This document shows positions 7,519 to 16,696 of a stretch of DNA of 64,000 nt, in pieces. Made by a program: the position numbers and the translations under genes. Under the pieces are notes generated by a model that saw nothing but the letters and a program-made list of their open reading frames with translations, did not search any database and was not told where the DNA came from. Source of the DNA: CAWFPR01 sp963817635 (GTDB lineage Bacteria; Acidobacteriota; Vicinamibacteria; Vicinamibacterales; 2-12-FULL-66-21); NCBI GenBank assembly GCA_963817635.1, contig CAWFPR010000032.1:62001-126000 (forward strand), read 5' to 3'. The stretch's first letter is position 1. Every line of letters begins with the position of its first letter.

Positions 7519-7954
7519 CGTCGTCCAACTCGAGCAAATCCGCCGATCGTGCCCCGGCCCAACCCTCCGTGCCTCCGTGTCCATCCCCTGTGGGGCCCGT
7601 GATCCGATGGCAGCGCGATAAGCGGCCGCCGTTGACTTGCGGAGGCCCGCCGATCGTGCCCCGGCCCAACCCTCGGTGCCTCCGTGCCTCCGTCTCTCCC
7701 TGTGAGGCCCGTGATCCGATCGCAGCGCGACAAGCGGCTGTCGTTGACTTGAGCAGGCCCGCCGATCATGCCCCGGCCCACCCTCCGTGCCTCCGTCTCT
7801 CCCTGTGAGGCCCGTGATCCGATGGCAGCGCGACAAGCGGCTGTCGTTGACTTGCGGAGGTCCGCCGATTGTGTCCCGGCCCACCTCCGTGCCTCCGTGC
7901 TCTCCGTCTCTCCCTGTGAGGCCCGTGATCCGATCGCAGCGCGACAAGCGGCCG
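7519..7954. repeat. Tandem array, about four units of 103-114 bp
   Basis: The 480-base gap between the CYTH gene and the next leftward gene is almost entirely a degenerate tandem repeat. Each unit contains, in order, GACTTGCGGAGGCCCGCCGAT, CCCCGGCCCA, CCTCCGTGCCTCCGT, CTCTCCCTGTGAGGCCCGTG and ATCCGAT(C/G)GCAGCGCGACAAGCGGC. Unit boundaries fall near 7627, 7741 and 7844. Units differ mainly by the number of TGCCTCCG sub-words. No protein reading makes sense across it, and there are no CRISPR-like unique spacers. Confidence 0.9.
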
Positions 7955-7966
7955 TCGCCTCTAAGG

Positions 7967-8827
7967 TTAGAGCCCGATCGCCCTCGGCGCCGGTGCCCAG
8001 AGCCAGCGTCGTACGGCAACGTACATCACGAAGCACTCGACCGCAAATGGCGGAAATCCACCGAATCCGACGATGGGCATTTCGAACAACCTGAGGCCCG
8101 GCAGAATCGGCACAGTGTAGATCCATTTGGTGTGCGCCCAGTAGTTCCAGAACTCCCAGAGCAAACCGCAGACGAGCCCGGCCATGAGCAGGTTGGTGAG
8201 ACGGCGGGTCCGTCCGTGGCGCCAGTCGCCGAGAATCGATTCGGCGCCCGAGAGTGCGTTCAGCGGATCCACCAGGAAGATGAACCCGAGCCAGACCGGC
8301 GCCGCAAGGTACGGCGAGGGGTGCACGATGGGCAGCGCCAGCATCGCGGCGCCCGCGGCGACCGACGTCCATCCGAGCGGACCGATGCGCAGGTGGCGAA
8401 TCTCCTCGACGCGGCTCGCGTCGGCCCGGCGGTCGCGCAGGCTCGAGATCAAATCGGCGGTCTCGAAGATTGCGGGCGAAATAGTGGCGAACGACCAGAT
8501 GTAGCCGGCGTATCGCACCGGCAGGGATTCCGGCAGGTTGATGTAGTGCCAGTTGTGCAGCGTGTACCTGTTGTACAGCTCGAAAATCACCCAGAGCGGG
8601 ACCGACGCGCACGCCAGGAAGACGAACTCGGCCGGCCGGTCGGTCATCCAGGACGTCCCGCGCCGTTTCCACACCCAGGCGTCGATGCACAGGATGTAGC
8701 CGGTCCAGGCAATGGGCGTGTGCCAGGACCAGAACGGCTCGACGCGCAGCAGCATGCCCGTCTCGGAGGCGAGCACCAGGACGAGTCCGATCCAGCCGTA
8801 GAGTCGCAGGGTTCGCATCGATCTCAC
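7967..8827 (-). CDS. Conserved integral membrane protein, unknown function
   Basis: A 286-residue protein with about seven hydrophobic segments. Conspicuous Trp/aromatic motifs suggest a conserved but uncharacterised family: SWHTPIAWTGYI, PLWVIFELYN, and near the end LLWEFWNYWAHTKWIYTVP followed by FEMPIVGFGGFPPFAVE. I do not recognise the function. The GTG start overlaps the MidA-like stop (GTGA), so it is probably translationally coupled to that methyltransferase. An ATG three codons in (8818) is an alternative start. The array of tandem repeats lies directly downstream. Confidence 0.75.
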   Translation of the reverse strand: MRSMRTLRLYGWIGLVLVLASETGMLLRVEPFWSWHTPIAWTGYILCIDAWVWKRRGTSWMTDRPAEFVFLACASVPLWVIFELYNRYTLHNWHYINLPESLPVRYAGYIWSFATISPAIFETADLISSLRDRRADASRVEEIRHLRIGPLGWTSVAAGAAMLALPIVHPSPYLAAPVWLGFIFLVDPLNALSGAESILGDWRHGRTRRLTNLLMAGLVCGLLWEFWNYWAHTKWIYTVPILPGLRLFEMPIVGFGGFPPFAVECFVMYVAVRRWLWAPAPRAIGL

Positions 8828-9927
8828 GTCAGCCGGCCGCCGGCGAGGCCGCGCAATGGCGAGGCCGCCGGGCCGCGCGCGAAGAGCATCACTTTCATGG
8901 TCCTGCCGAGTCCGCCCGGCATGATCAGCGTCCGCGCGGCCAGCCGACTGCTGACGGCGTGCCGATCATCTCCCGTCTCGAGGCGCTCGGCAAGGCCCAA
9001 CGCAAGCAGAAAATAGGTCTGATCGACCATGCCGAGCGTCCGGAGTCCCGCATCCGTGGCAGCCTGACGGACGGCCGTCAGGTTGACGTGCGCGGTCAGG
9101 TCGTCCGCGCCGGGGGCGTCGAGCCAGCTGACCGCACCTGCCGTGTGCGCGCGGTAGGCGACGAGCGTGCCGGAGGCGTGCATGCCCGAGTGCAGCTCGC
9201 GGGCTTGGTGACCGTAGTCGATGAGGAGCAGAAAGCCGTCCGTGAGCGCCGCACCGGCATCCGTGATCCAGTCCCGCGCAGCCGGGCAGAGTTCGATACG
9301 CACGCCGACCGGCAGCGGCTCGTCCAGGCGCGCCAGCTCCGCGCGCGCGGCCGCCGAGAGATCGCCTGCCATCTCCACGAGCCGGCCGTTTCGTTCCGCG
9401 ACGCGGACTTCACGCGGTCCCTGGTCGGTCGCCATGACGACGTGGACGGGAAACGCATCGAGCAGTTCGTTGGCGACGATCGCGCCGCGCACGGCGGAAG
9501 GCAGGTCCGCGCGGCAGGTGCCGAGCCGGCTGGTGTGTGCGCCGAGGATGGCGCGCTGGCCGGCACGCGCCGTGTCGCTGCGTTCCACGAGCGTGACCGT
9601 GATTGACGCGTAGAAGTCAGGGAAGTCGCGCGCGGCGGCGTCGAGGATGTCGTTGGTCAGCCGGCCGTTGCCAGCCCCCGCCTCGACGAGATCGAACGCG
9701 CCGCATCCGAGCAGCCGCCACATCTCTTCGAGCTGCACGGCAATCAGGGCGCCGAAGAGAGGGCCGACATCGACGCTCGTGAAAAAGTCCCCGCCACGTC
9801 CCGATCGCTGCGCCGACCGGGCGTAGTAGCCATGCTCGGGGTCGTACAGCGCAACATCCATGAACTCCGCGACGGTGAGCGGACCGCGTTCACGAATGCG
9901 GCGGAGGATGGTCTCGAGTGCACCCAC
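8824..9927 (-). CDS. SAM-dependent methyltransferase, MidA/NDUFAF7 family
   Basis: A 367-residue protein of the DUF185/MidA family, whose mitochondrial member NDUFAF7 dimethylates an arginine of respiratory complex I. Visible signatures: the N-terminal FMDVALYDPEHGYYA (about 22-36), GGDFFTSVDVGPLFG (45-59), SAM-binding EAGAGNGRLTNDIL (82-95) and IVANELLDAFPVHVV (149-163). The start is GTG; no strong SD is seen. The bacterial substrate is not established. It is the first gene of a leftward pair with a seven-segment membrane protein. Confidence 0.88.
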   Translation of the reverse strand: MGALETILRRIRERGPLTVAEFMDVALYDPEHGYYARSAQRSGRGGDFFTSVDVGPLFGALIAVQLEEMWRLLGCGAFDLVEAGAGNGRLTNDILDAAARDFPDFYASITVTLVERSDTARAGQRAILGAHTSRLGTCRADLPSAVRGAIVANELLDAFPVHVVMATDQGPREVRVAERNGRLVEMAGDLSAAARAELARLDEPLPVGVRIELCPAARDWITDAGAALTDGFLLLIDYGHQARELHSGMHASGTLVAYRAHTAGAVSWLDAPGADDLTAHVNLTAVRQAATDAGLRTLGMVDQTYFLLALGLAERLETGDDRHAVSSRLAARTLIMPGGLGRTMKVMLFARGPAASPLRGLAGGRLT

Positions 9928-9988
9928 TGATGGTATTGGACCACAGGCCGCTCTCCGCCGTCCGCGCCTGGCTGGCCGCGTGACAAAG

Positions 9989-10021
9989 AAAAAGGCCGCC
10001 CGGGTTTCAGCTCGGGCGGCC
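9989..10021. terminator. Bidirectional intrinsic terminator downstream of degP
   Basis: Stem GGCCGCCCG / CGGGCGGCC with a 10-base loop. On the minus strand it is followed by TTTTTCTTTG, so it should terminate the degP-like transcript coming from the right. Confidence 0.85.
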
Positions 10022-10068
10022 TTTCAACTCCCGCGGTCAGCGGACCGCGCGGGGACAGCGGCAGCAGG

Positions 10069-11643
10069 TCAGTGCTTCGTCATCGTGACGAACACTTCCT
10101 GGTTGTCGCGCCAGAGATGCAGGAAGACCGGCGTCCCGTCCGGCGTATTCTGCAGGGCCTTCGTGATCTGGCTCACGTTGGTCACCGGCTGCCCGTTCAC
10201 CTTCAGAATCACGTCGTTCGGCGCGACGCCGCCGAGGGCCGCGGCGCTCCGGCGCTCGACGTCGGTGACGATGGCGCCACCCTGGCCGCGCGGCAGATCG
10301 AGCTGCCGTGCCACGTCCGGCGTAATCGGTTCCAGGGTGAGGCCGAAATCCGTTTCAGTTGGCGTCGCCGGCTCGGGCGCCCTTCCGCCGCGCGTCAGCC
10401 GCCCGCCCTGTTCGGCTTCGAGATCGAGCTCGTCCACCGTGATGCTCAGCGTCTTGCGCTCCCTGTTGCGCATGACGGTGATCGGCACCGTGGTGCCAGG
10501 CTTCGTCGCGACTACCATGTTCACCAGCGAGTCGCTGTCCTTCACGGGGTGCCCGTTGAACTCCACCACGACATCCCCCGGTTCGAGGCCGGCCCTGGCG
10601 GCCGGTCCACCCGGGTTCACGGAGCTGAGCACCGTGCCATTCGTGTCCGGCAGCCCGAAGGCCGGCGCCTCCTGCTTCGTGATCCCCGAGCGGCGAACCT
10701 GCACGCCAATCACACCGCGGACCACTTTGCCGGTGCGCAGCTGCGGCACCAGATCGCGCAGCGTGTTGATGGGAGTCGCAAAACCGATTCCGATGTTCGC
10801 CGCCTGCGACGGGCTGGTGTAGATCGCGGTGTTCATGCCGACGACCTCGCCGCGGATGTTCAGCAGCGGTCCGCCGGAATTGCCGGGGTTGATGGCGGCG
10901 TCGGTCTGGAGCATGGGCTGCTCGCGTTGCGGCAGCCCGCCGAACGGCCGGCCGAGCGCGGAAATCACACCCACGGTGACCGTGTGGCCCAGGCCGAACG
11001 GGTTGCCGATCGCCATGACCCAGTCGCCCTGCTGGAGCTGCGACGAATCGCCGAACTTCGCTTCCTGCAGCGGCTGGGCCGGCATTTCGGTGAGCTGGAT
11101 CAGCGCCACGTCGTCCAGCGTGTCGCGCCCGACGACCTTCGCCGAGAACTCCTGGCCGTCGGTGGCGCCGGCAAACGAGACCTTGATCGTCTCGGCGCCC
11201 TCGACCACGTGATTGTTGGTCAGGATGAACCCCGCCTTGTCGATGATGAACCCCGTGCCCGCTCCGGCGCTGTACTGCTCCGGCGGTGGAGTGCTGCGGC
11301 CCCGCGGCTGCTGGCCCCGCGGCTGCTGGCCGAAGAAGCGCTGGAGCAGATCGTCGCCACCACCGCCACCACCCCCGCCGAAGAACTCGGTCAGGTCCTG
11401 CGTGCGCTGGCGCGACTCGGTCCTGATGTTCACGACCGTGGGGATCTGGGTCTTCGCGATGTTCCGGAATGTTCCCGCGTCAATCGGACCGCTGAGCGGC
11501 GAGCTGTTCATCGCCGGCACCGAGACGCTCTGCGCCGACGAGGCTGGCGTCAGGTCCAGCCGCGAGGCGATCACCATCCCGACCGCCACCGAGGCGATCG
11601 CGATGAGGACGGAATAGAAAGCCGTGGTCTTGCGAGTGGTCAT
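10069..11643 (-). CDS. Periplasmic serine protease, DegP/HtrA (Do) family
   Basis: A 524-residue trypsin-like quality-control protease anchored or exported by an N-terminal hydrophobic segment (about 8-28). The catalytic triad is visible: His in ILTNNHVVEG (about 146), Asp in DTLDDVALIQL (about 176) and Ser in NPGNSGGPLL (about 256). Two PDZ domains follow (about 310-400 and 430-520). The LA-loop region contains a Gly run (FFGGGGGGGG) and a duplicated QQPRG, one of several Gly/Arg-rich loops in exported proteins of this window. It is a stand-alone gene with an intrinsic terminator behind it. Confidence 0.95.
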   Translation of the reverse strand: MTTRKTTAFYSVLIAIASVAVGMVIASRLDLTPASSAQSVSVPAMNSSPLSGPIDAGTFRNIAKTQIPTVVNIRTESRQRTQDLTEFFGGGGGGGGDDLLQRFFGQQPRGQQPRGRSTPPPEQYSAGAGTGFIIDKAGFILTNNHVVEGAETIKVSFAGATDGQEFSAKVVGRDTLDDVALIQLTEMPAQPLQEAKFGDSSQLQQGDWVMAIGNPFGLGHTVTVGVISALGRPFGGLPQREQPMLQTDAAINPGNSGGPLLNIRGEVVGMNTAIYTSPSQAANIGIGFATPINTLRDLVPQLRTGKVVRGVIGVQVRRSGITKQEAPAFGLPDTNGTVLSSVNPGGPAARAGLEPGDVVVEFNGHPVKDSDSLVNMVVATKPGTTVPITVMRNRERKTLSITVDELDLEAEQGGRLTRGGRAPEPATPTETDFGLTLEPITPDVARQLDLPRGQGGAIVTDVERRSAAALGGVAPNDVILKVNGQPVTNVSQITKALQNTPDGTPVFLHLWRDNQEVFVTMTKH

Positions 11644-11949
11644 CGTCCTGCGTCTCCCTTGAACGTGCGATGTGCGAAGTCCGGCGTCCGCGGCTGCCAG
11701 CGACGACGTCCGAGGACCTCCGTCCGCCCTGCCCTGACGCGGTCAGCAAACACCGCGCCGTTCCCGAGGCGAGAGGATGGGCAGCTCTCTGAGTATACCG
11801 CCGCGACCTGAAGGGGCCGCTCCCCGTAAAGACGACGAGACGCTTCGTATAGTTGTCAAGCTTGTAAAATCCGCAGAAATGCCCCTGTGGCTGGGCTGGA
11901 CCGGCTGGCGGGGTGCAACGCTGGACACTCCGGGGCAGTATACGCATGT
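11644..11949. other. Divergent intergenic region, no clear gene
   Basis: 306 bases separate the degP-like gene (left) from the MacB-like permease (right). It must hold both promoters. An AT-richer patch near 11850-11880 (TATAGTTGTCAAGC, then TTGTAAAATCC) is the best promoter candidate, but no -35/-10 pair with good spacing stands out. The bases just before the permease start read GTATACGCATGT, leaving no room for an SD. Confidence 0.4.
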
Positions 11950-13170
11950 ATGAGCCTTCGGTTGGTACTCGGGGTCGCCCTCCTCGCGCTTCGCCGCAAT
12001 CTGCTCCGCACATCCCTCACCGCCCTGGGGATGCTCATCGGCGTCGCAGCGGTCATCATCATTGTCGCCCTCGGTCGTGGCGCGCACCAGGCGATCGAAG
12101 AGCAGGTCATGTCGGCTGGCACCAACATGATCACCGTCAACGCCGGCAACTGGACCTCTGGCGGTGTCCGCATGGGCATGGGCTCGTCGAGCCGCCTGAC
12201 CGAAGAGGATGCGCTGGCCATCCGCCGTGAGGTGCCGGGCGCGCAATATGTCGCCTCCGGCGTGCGCACGCGGGCACAGATCATTGTGGGCGGGCGCAAC
12301 TGGAACACCACGATCGAAGGGACGGGGGTCGATTTCCCGACGATCCGCTCGTGGCCCCTGGCGCTCGGGGCCTTCTTCGGCCCCCGGGACGTGACCTCGG
12401 CCGACAAGGTCTGTGTGCTCGGCTCGATCGTGCGCGACATGGTGTTCGGCACCGGTGTCAACGCGGTCGGACAGACCCTCCGCATCGGATCCCAGCCCTT
12501 CACCGTCGTTGGCGTGCTCACGACCAAGGGGGAATCGGCCGGAGGGCGCGACCAGGACGACCTCGTCTTCGTTCCCTACACGACGGCGCAAAAAAAGCTG
12601 ATGGGGGTAACTTACCTCAACAGTATTACTGTATCGGCGGCCACGGCTGAGTCTGTGGCGACGGTGGCCGACCGCGTGGCCGCGCTGCTTCGCGTTCGCC
12701 ACGCGATCGCGCCGGGAGAACCGGACGATTTCCGCGTTCGCACGCTCGACGAGATCGTCGCGGTCCGGACCCGCACGACCAATACGATGCGTCGCCTGCT
12801 GGTGGCCATTGCCGCCGTCGCGCTGCTGGTCGGCGGCATCGGCGTCATGAATATCATGCTCGTCTCGGTCACCGAGCGCACGCGCGAGATCGGCCTGCGG
12901 GTGGCGGTCGGCGCACGCGCACGCGACGTGCTGCTGCAGTTCCTGGCCGAGGCGGTGCTGATCAGCGCCGCGGGGGGTGTGGCCGGCATCATCGCCGGCC
13001 TGCTCGTCGCCAGGGGCCTGACCATCTGGCTGGACTGGCCGACTGACGTGGCCGCCTCGGCGGTCGTCATCTCGTTCGCCTTCGCGGCCGGCATCGGCAT
13101 CTTCTTCGGCTGGTATCCCGCGCGCAAGGCCGCGCAGGTCAACCCGATCGACGCGCTGCGATTCGAGTAA
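11950..13170 (+). CDS. MacB-like ABC transporter permease (FtsX domain)
   Basis: A 406-residue permease with the MacB architecture: N-terminal transmembrane helix (LLRTSLTALGMLIGVAAVIIIVALG), a roughly 220-residue MacB periplasmic core domain, then three C-terminal helices starting at MRRLLVAIAAVALLVGGIGVMNIMLVSVTERTREIG and ending PARKAAQVNPIDALRFE. The conserved cytoplasmic loop TERTREIGLRVAVGAR, which couples to the ATPase, is present. No ABC ATPase or membrane-fusion gene is next to it, so the partner is encoded elsewhere or absent. Start chosen at ATG 11950 because the alternative upstream codons give a non-membrane N-terminus. Confidence 0.9.
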   Translation: MSLRLVLGVALLALRRNLLRTSLTALGMLIGVAAVIIIVALGRGAHQAIEEQVMSAGTNMITVNAGNWTSGGVRMGMGSSSRLTEEDALAIRREVPGAQYVASGVRTRAQIIVGGRNWNTTIEGTGVDFPTIRSWPLALGAFFGPRDVTSADKVCVLGSIVRDMVFGTGVNAVGQTLRIGSQPFTVVGVLTTKGESAGGRDQDDLVFVPYTTAQKKLMGVTYLNSITVSAATAESVATVADRVAALLRVRHAIAPGEPDDFRVRTLDEIVAVRTRTTNTMRRLLVAIAAVALLVGGIGVMNIMLVSVTERTREIGLRVAVGARARDVLLQFLAEAVLISAAGGVAGIIAGLLVARGLTIWLDWPTDVAASAVVISFAFAAGIGIFFGWYPARKAAQVNPIDALRFE

Positions 13171-13188
13171 CGGCCGCCGGCCGGCCGG

Positions 13189-13194
13189 TATAAT
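13189..13194 (+). promoter_or_regulatory. -10 box TATAAT for a leaderless VWFA gene
   Basis: Perfect TATAAT whose last T lies 6 bases before the ATG at 13201, placing the expected transcription start on or next to the start codon. There is no SD and no good -35 at 17 bases. Two other genes (16606, 25140) show the same TANNNT-N6-ATG arrangement. Confidence 0.6.
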
Positions 13195-13200
13195 CGACCA

Positions 13201-15199
13201 ATGGTCCGGCCGTCACTTCACCTCGCGGCACTGTTGTTCGACCGGCGCGGTCATCGCCGCACAGGCTCCGCAGCCGCCCGTCGCCGCAGCAGCCGACCGT
13301 CACCTTCAAGGTCGAAGTCAACTACGTCGAGATCGACGCGGTCGTCACCGACGCGCAGGGACGGTTCGTCGACGGGCTCACCGCCGACGATTTCCAGATC
13401 ACCGAGGCGGGGAAGCCGCAGGCGATCAGCGCATTCTCCCGCGTGGATATTCCCATCGAGCGCGCCGATCCGCTCCTGTTCCGCGCCAATGTCATTGAAC
13501 CGGACGTCGCCTCCAATCTCACGGAGTTCAACGGGCGCGTGTTCGTGATCGTGCTGGACGATCTCTGGACCGAGCCCGCCCGCAGCCGGCTCGTGCGCGC
13601 GGCCGCGACCCAGTTCGTGCGGCGGTTCGTGGGGGCCAACGACCGCGTCGCCGTCGTGACCACCGGCGGCAACACGAAGAACTCGCAGGAGTTCACCAGC
13701 AGCCGTCCGCGCCTCATCGCCGCCATCAACACGTTTGTCGGCCGCAAGCAGAAGAGCGACGTCGATCTCGAGCGCTCGATGCACGCGCGCAACGCGTACG
13801 ACGCGCTGCGCGGGCTGGCCGAATATATCGGCGGCATTCGCGGGCGGCGCAAGGCGATCGTCTGGTTCGGCGAGGGCATTGACTACGACATCGACAATCC
13901 CTTCAGTTCCCCCAATGCCGACGTCGTGCGGCAGGAGATGCAGGACACGATCGCCGCGGCGACGCGGGCCAATGTCAGCTTCTACGGGGTCGATGCGCGC
14001 GGCGTGGGTGCCGGGCTCGACGACGCGATCGAGCTCGAGGGCATCCCCGACAACAACGGGGGCATGCTCGGAATCCAGGATCAGATCCGGCGCGCGCAGA
14101 ACAGCCTGCGCACGGTCTCGACGGCCACCGGCGGCTTCGCGATCGTGAACCGCAACGACCTGAACGGGGCGTTCCAGCAGATTCTCGAGGAGAACAGCAG
14201 CTACTACGTCCTCGGCTACTACTCGACCGACGAGCGGCGCGACGGACGGTTCCGGGAGGTCCAGGTGCGCGTCACGCGCCCGGGCGTTCAGGTGAGAGCG
14301 CGCAAGGGCTACGTCGCGCCGAAAGGCAAGCCCGCCAGTACGCCGGCCTCCACTCCAGACACGGCCTCACCGGCGCTCCGTGACGCGCTCGAGAGCCCGA
14401 TTCCGACGAGCGGGCTGGGGCTGACCGTGTTCGCTGCCGCCTTCGCCGGCAAGGCCCCGACGGCATCGGTGGCGGTGGTCGTCGAAATCGACCCGGGCCG
14501 TCTGGTCTTCGAGGAACAGAAGGGCACCTTCAACGACGATCTCGAGATCGTGATGGTCGGAGTGGACTCCGCCGGCAAGTCTCCCGACGGATCGCGGGAG
14601 GAGATACCGCTCCGCCTGGCCCCGGCCACGTACGAGAGCGTCCGTCGCAACGGGTTCCGCGTGATGCGCCGGCTCGCCCTGCCGCCGGGCCGATACACGC
14701 TGCGGGTCGCGGCGCGCGAGATCAGCCGCGGCGCGACGGGCAGCATCGCGATGGACCTCGACGTGCCGGATTATTCGAAACCGCCGCTCGCGATGAGCGC
14801 GGTGACGATCGCGTCCGCCTGGGCGAGCCGCATCATGACGGCCAACCCCGACCCGGAACTCAAGGGCCTTCTCCCATCGGCGCCGACCGCACGGCGTACA
14901 GTTCCCGGTCAACGACACGCTGGCCGTGTTCACTGACGTCTACGACAACGTCCGCGCTCCGGCGCATCGCGTCGTGATGAAGGCGACGATCACCGCCGAC
15001 GACGGGAAAGTGGTCTTCACGAACAACGACGAGCGGCGCAGCGAAGAACTGGGCGGCAAGACGGGCGCGTACGGCTACCAGGTGACGATCCCGCTGGCCT
15101 CCCTCGCGCCTGGCCGCTACGTGCTGCGCGTCGAGGCGCAGTCCACGCTCTCGAAAGGCGGAGAGCGTGGCCCGCGAGGTCGAGTTCCGCGTCCGATGA
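13201..15199 (+). CDS. Secreted VWFA-related domain protein (four frameshifts)
   Basis: Reconstructed exported protein of about 660 residues: signal peptide (MVRPSLHLAALLF joined to TGAVIAAQAPQ), a conserved entry segment PTVTFKVEVNYVEIDAVVTD, a VWA-type fold (FVIVLDDLW, ANDRVAVVTTGG, RRKAIVWFGEG, TGGFAIVNRNDLNGAFQQI, SSYYVLGYYS) and a C-terminal beta-rich domain ending GRYVLRVEA and VAREVEFRVR. The metal-site motif DxSxS is degenerate (LDDLWT), so metal binding is doubtful. Single-base insertions near 13237, 13283, 14890 and 15169 must be ignored to read it; each junction restores family-like sequence. The function of these acidobacterial proteins is unknown. The stop overlaps the next ATG. 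Confidence 0.8.
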
Positions 15200-15573
15200 C
15201 GACCACCCAAAGCTCGTCGACCGGCCTCGAGCCGAACCTCGCGGCCGCGCTGGCCTACCTCGCCGGGCCGGTGTCCGGCGCGACGATCCTGCTGGCGGAG
15301 CAGCGCAGCTCGTACGTGCGATTCCACGCCTGGCAGGCGATCATCGGCCTCGGCGGCCTGGGGGTTGCCGCCCTCGCGCTGCTGGCTTCGGCCTTCCTCG
15401 CGCTGCTGGTGTCGCCCGTGGCCTTCCGGGTGCTCTATGTTGCGGCGGCCGGTGTTGCCGTGGTGTGGATCATCGTGTGGCTCGTGTGCCTGTTTCAGGC
15501 ATTCACCGGGAGGGAATGGAGGATGCCGCTGGTGGGAGGGTACGCGGCGCGGAGGTCAGTCGTCAGTCGGTAG
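15196..15573 (+). CDS. Small DUF4870/Tic20-like membrane protein
   Basis: A 125-residue protein with three hydrophobic helices: AALAYLAGPVSGATILL, the pair after VRFHAWQAIIGLGGLG, and VAVVWIIVWLVCLFQAF. The motif YVRFHAWQA followed by the helices is typical of the DUF4870/Tic20-like small membrane proteins of unknown function. Its ATG overlaps the VWFA stop (ATGA), so the two are probably co-translated. The C-terminal tail YAARRSVVSR is weakly conserved. Confidence 0.8.
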   Translation: MTTTQSSSTGLEPNLAAALAYLAGPVSGATILLAEQRSSYVRFHAWQAIIGLGGLGVAALALLASAFLALLVSPVAFRVLYVAAAGVAVVWIIVWLVCLFQAFTGREWRMPLVGGYAARRSVVSR

Positions 15574-15646
15574 GTCGCCTGCGCGTCGTGGGGGAGCGCG
15601 GGTCGCCGGTCGAGAGCGGCGACCCGCAGGGCCCTGAGAGCGACGG

Positions 15647-16109
15647 CTACTTCTTCTTGGTGGTCGTCTCGTCGTCGAACTTCTTCACGGCCTTCACATC
15701 GATCTTGCCGTTGGCGTGCGAGGTACATGTACTGGCTTCCCGTCAGGCCCGGCTTGTAGGGAGACTTCATCGTGATCTCGATGATCTCCCCCGGGTTGAA
15801 CGGCTTGCGCCACGACTGGGTGTCGCCGGTCACGACTTCCTTGCCCTTGTACCAGTATTCGTCCACCTTGAGGAGCGCGATCGATCCCGTCGTCGACATG
15901 TTCTTGATCTTGATCGTCGTGACGATGTCGTCGCCGACCTTCTTCGATGCGCTGGGAATGATTTGAATGGCGGCGATGCCCTTGATCGGCTTGTAGTACT
16001 TGGTCGGCGTCGCCGGTGCCGCTTGCGGGGTCTCGGATTGGGCGAAAACGACCGGAACGGCCAGGACTGTGACGAGGCACATGGCGGCGGTTAGAGCGAA
16101 ACGTCTCAT
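15647..16109 (-). CDS. Secreted protein of unknown function (single-base frameshift)
   Basis: About 153 residues: a signal peptide (MRRFALTAAMCLVTVLAVPVVFA) and a mature part that reads like an immunoglobulin-like or bacterial accessory domain (KGIAAIQIIPSASKKVGDDI, IKIKNMSTTGSIALLKVDEYW, FNPGEIIEITMKSPY, SQYMYLA). After one extra base near 15717 the frame resumes as ANGKIDVKAVKKFDDETTTKKK and stops. Lysine-rich C-terminus. I do not recognise a named family. It converges with the small DUF4870-like gene and follows the hypothetical gene at 16148-16606. Confidence 0.75.
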
Positions 16110-16147
16110 GGCTGCCTCCCGAGGGAGCGTTGGTCCGGAGGATTGGG

Positions 16148-16606
16148 CTACATTTCTCCGTTCCAGTCCTCCGCCTCCGGGCTGGAAGACCGGAAAATTT
16201 CCAGGTGCCACTTCCCGCCGCCCCAGGGCTCGATGACTTCCGCGGCGACGACGTCGACGAGAATCTCGGCGAACGTGCGTCCCTCGGGATCGCCTTCGAG
16301 ATGATAGGCGGCTTCGTCCCACGCAAAACTCGGATAGAGCACCATCGTCAGAAACAGGTCGTACCCGTCGTCGACGACGATGATCTGCCCGCAGGGACGC
16401 TTCAGCGTGGAGTGGTAGATGAGGTACTTCTCCGCGCTGTGCGCGCGGATGTACCTCTTCAACGCGAACTCGCGGGCGACGATTTCCTCGACCGCGATCT
16501 TCTTGTCCCAGCAGTCCCGGCAGTAGCGCTCCTCGCCGCGCGGCTCCGATACATCCTTGGCGCCGCACAACGCACAACGGGCCTCTACAACGGTTTTCCG
16601 GGACAT
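16148..16606 (-). CDS. Hypothetical protein with N-terminal zinc-ribbon-like cysteines
   Basis: A 152-residue protein. Near the start are two CxxC-type pairs (ARCALCGAK at about 10-18 and RYCRDCWDK at about 27-35), probably a treble-clef or ribbon zinc site. The rest is a compact alpha/beta domain (GQIIVVDDGYDLFLTMVLYP, RTFAEILVDVVAAEVIEPWG, GKWHLEIFRSS). No function recognised. The gene begins without an SD; a TACAAT box lies 6 bases before the ATG, suggesting a leaderless transcript. Confidence 0.75.
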   Translation of the reverse strand: MSRKTVVEARCALCGAKDVSEPRGEERYCRDCWDKKIAVEEIVAREFALKRYIRAHSAEKYLIYHSTLKRPCGQIIVVDDGYDLFLTMVLYPSFAWDEAAYHLEGDPEGRTFAEILVDVVAAEVIEPWGGGKWHLEIFRSSSPEAEDWNGEM

Positions 16607-16612
16607 CAGGCT

Positions 16613-16618
16613 ATTGTA
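16613..16618 (-). promoter_or_regulatory. -10 box TACAAT for a leaderless gene
   Basis: On the minus strand TACAAT-AGCCTG-ATG: a consensus-like -10 exactly six bases before the start codon at 16606, with no SD between. Confidence 0.55.
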
Positions 16619-16696
16619 CTACGACACCTTCAACAATCGGGCCAGCGATCGGGCGCCGGATCCCCTTGTCCGGGACCCTTCCCGGTTGTCGGCCCC

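Noticed and set aside
7519..7954. CRISPR array
   Set aside because: Units are 103-114 bp and nearly fully repeated, with no constant short repeat plus unique spacers, and no cas genes are present.
11950..13170. Complete MacAB-TolC efflux operon
   Set aside because: There is no ABC ATPase, membrane-fusion protein or TolC gene next to this permease.
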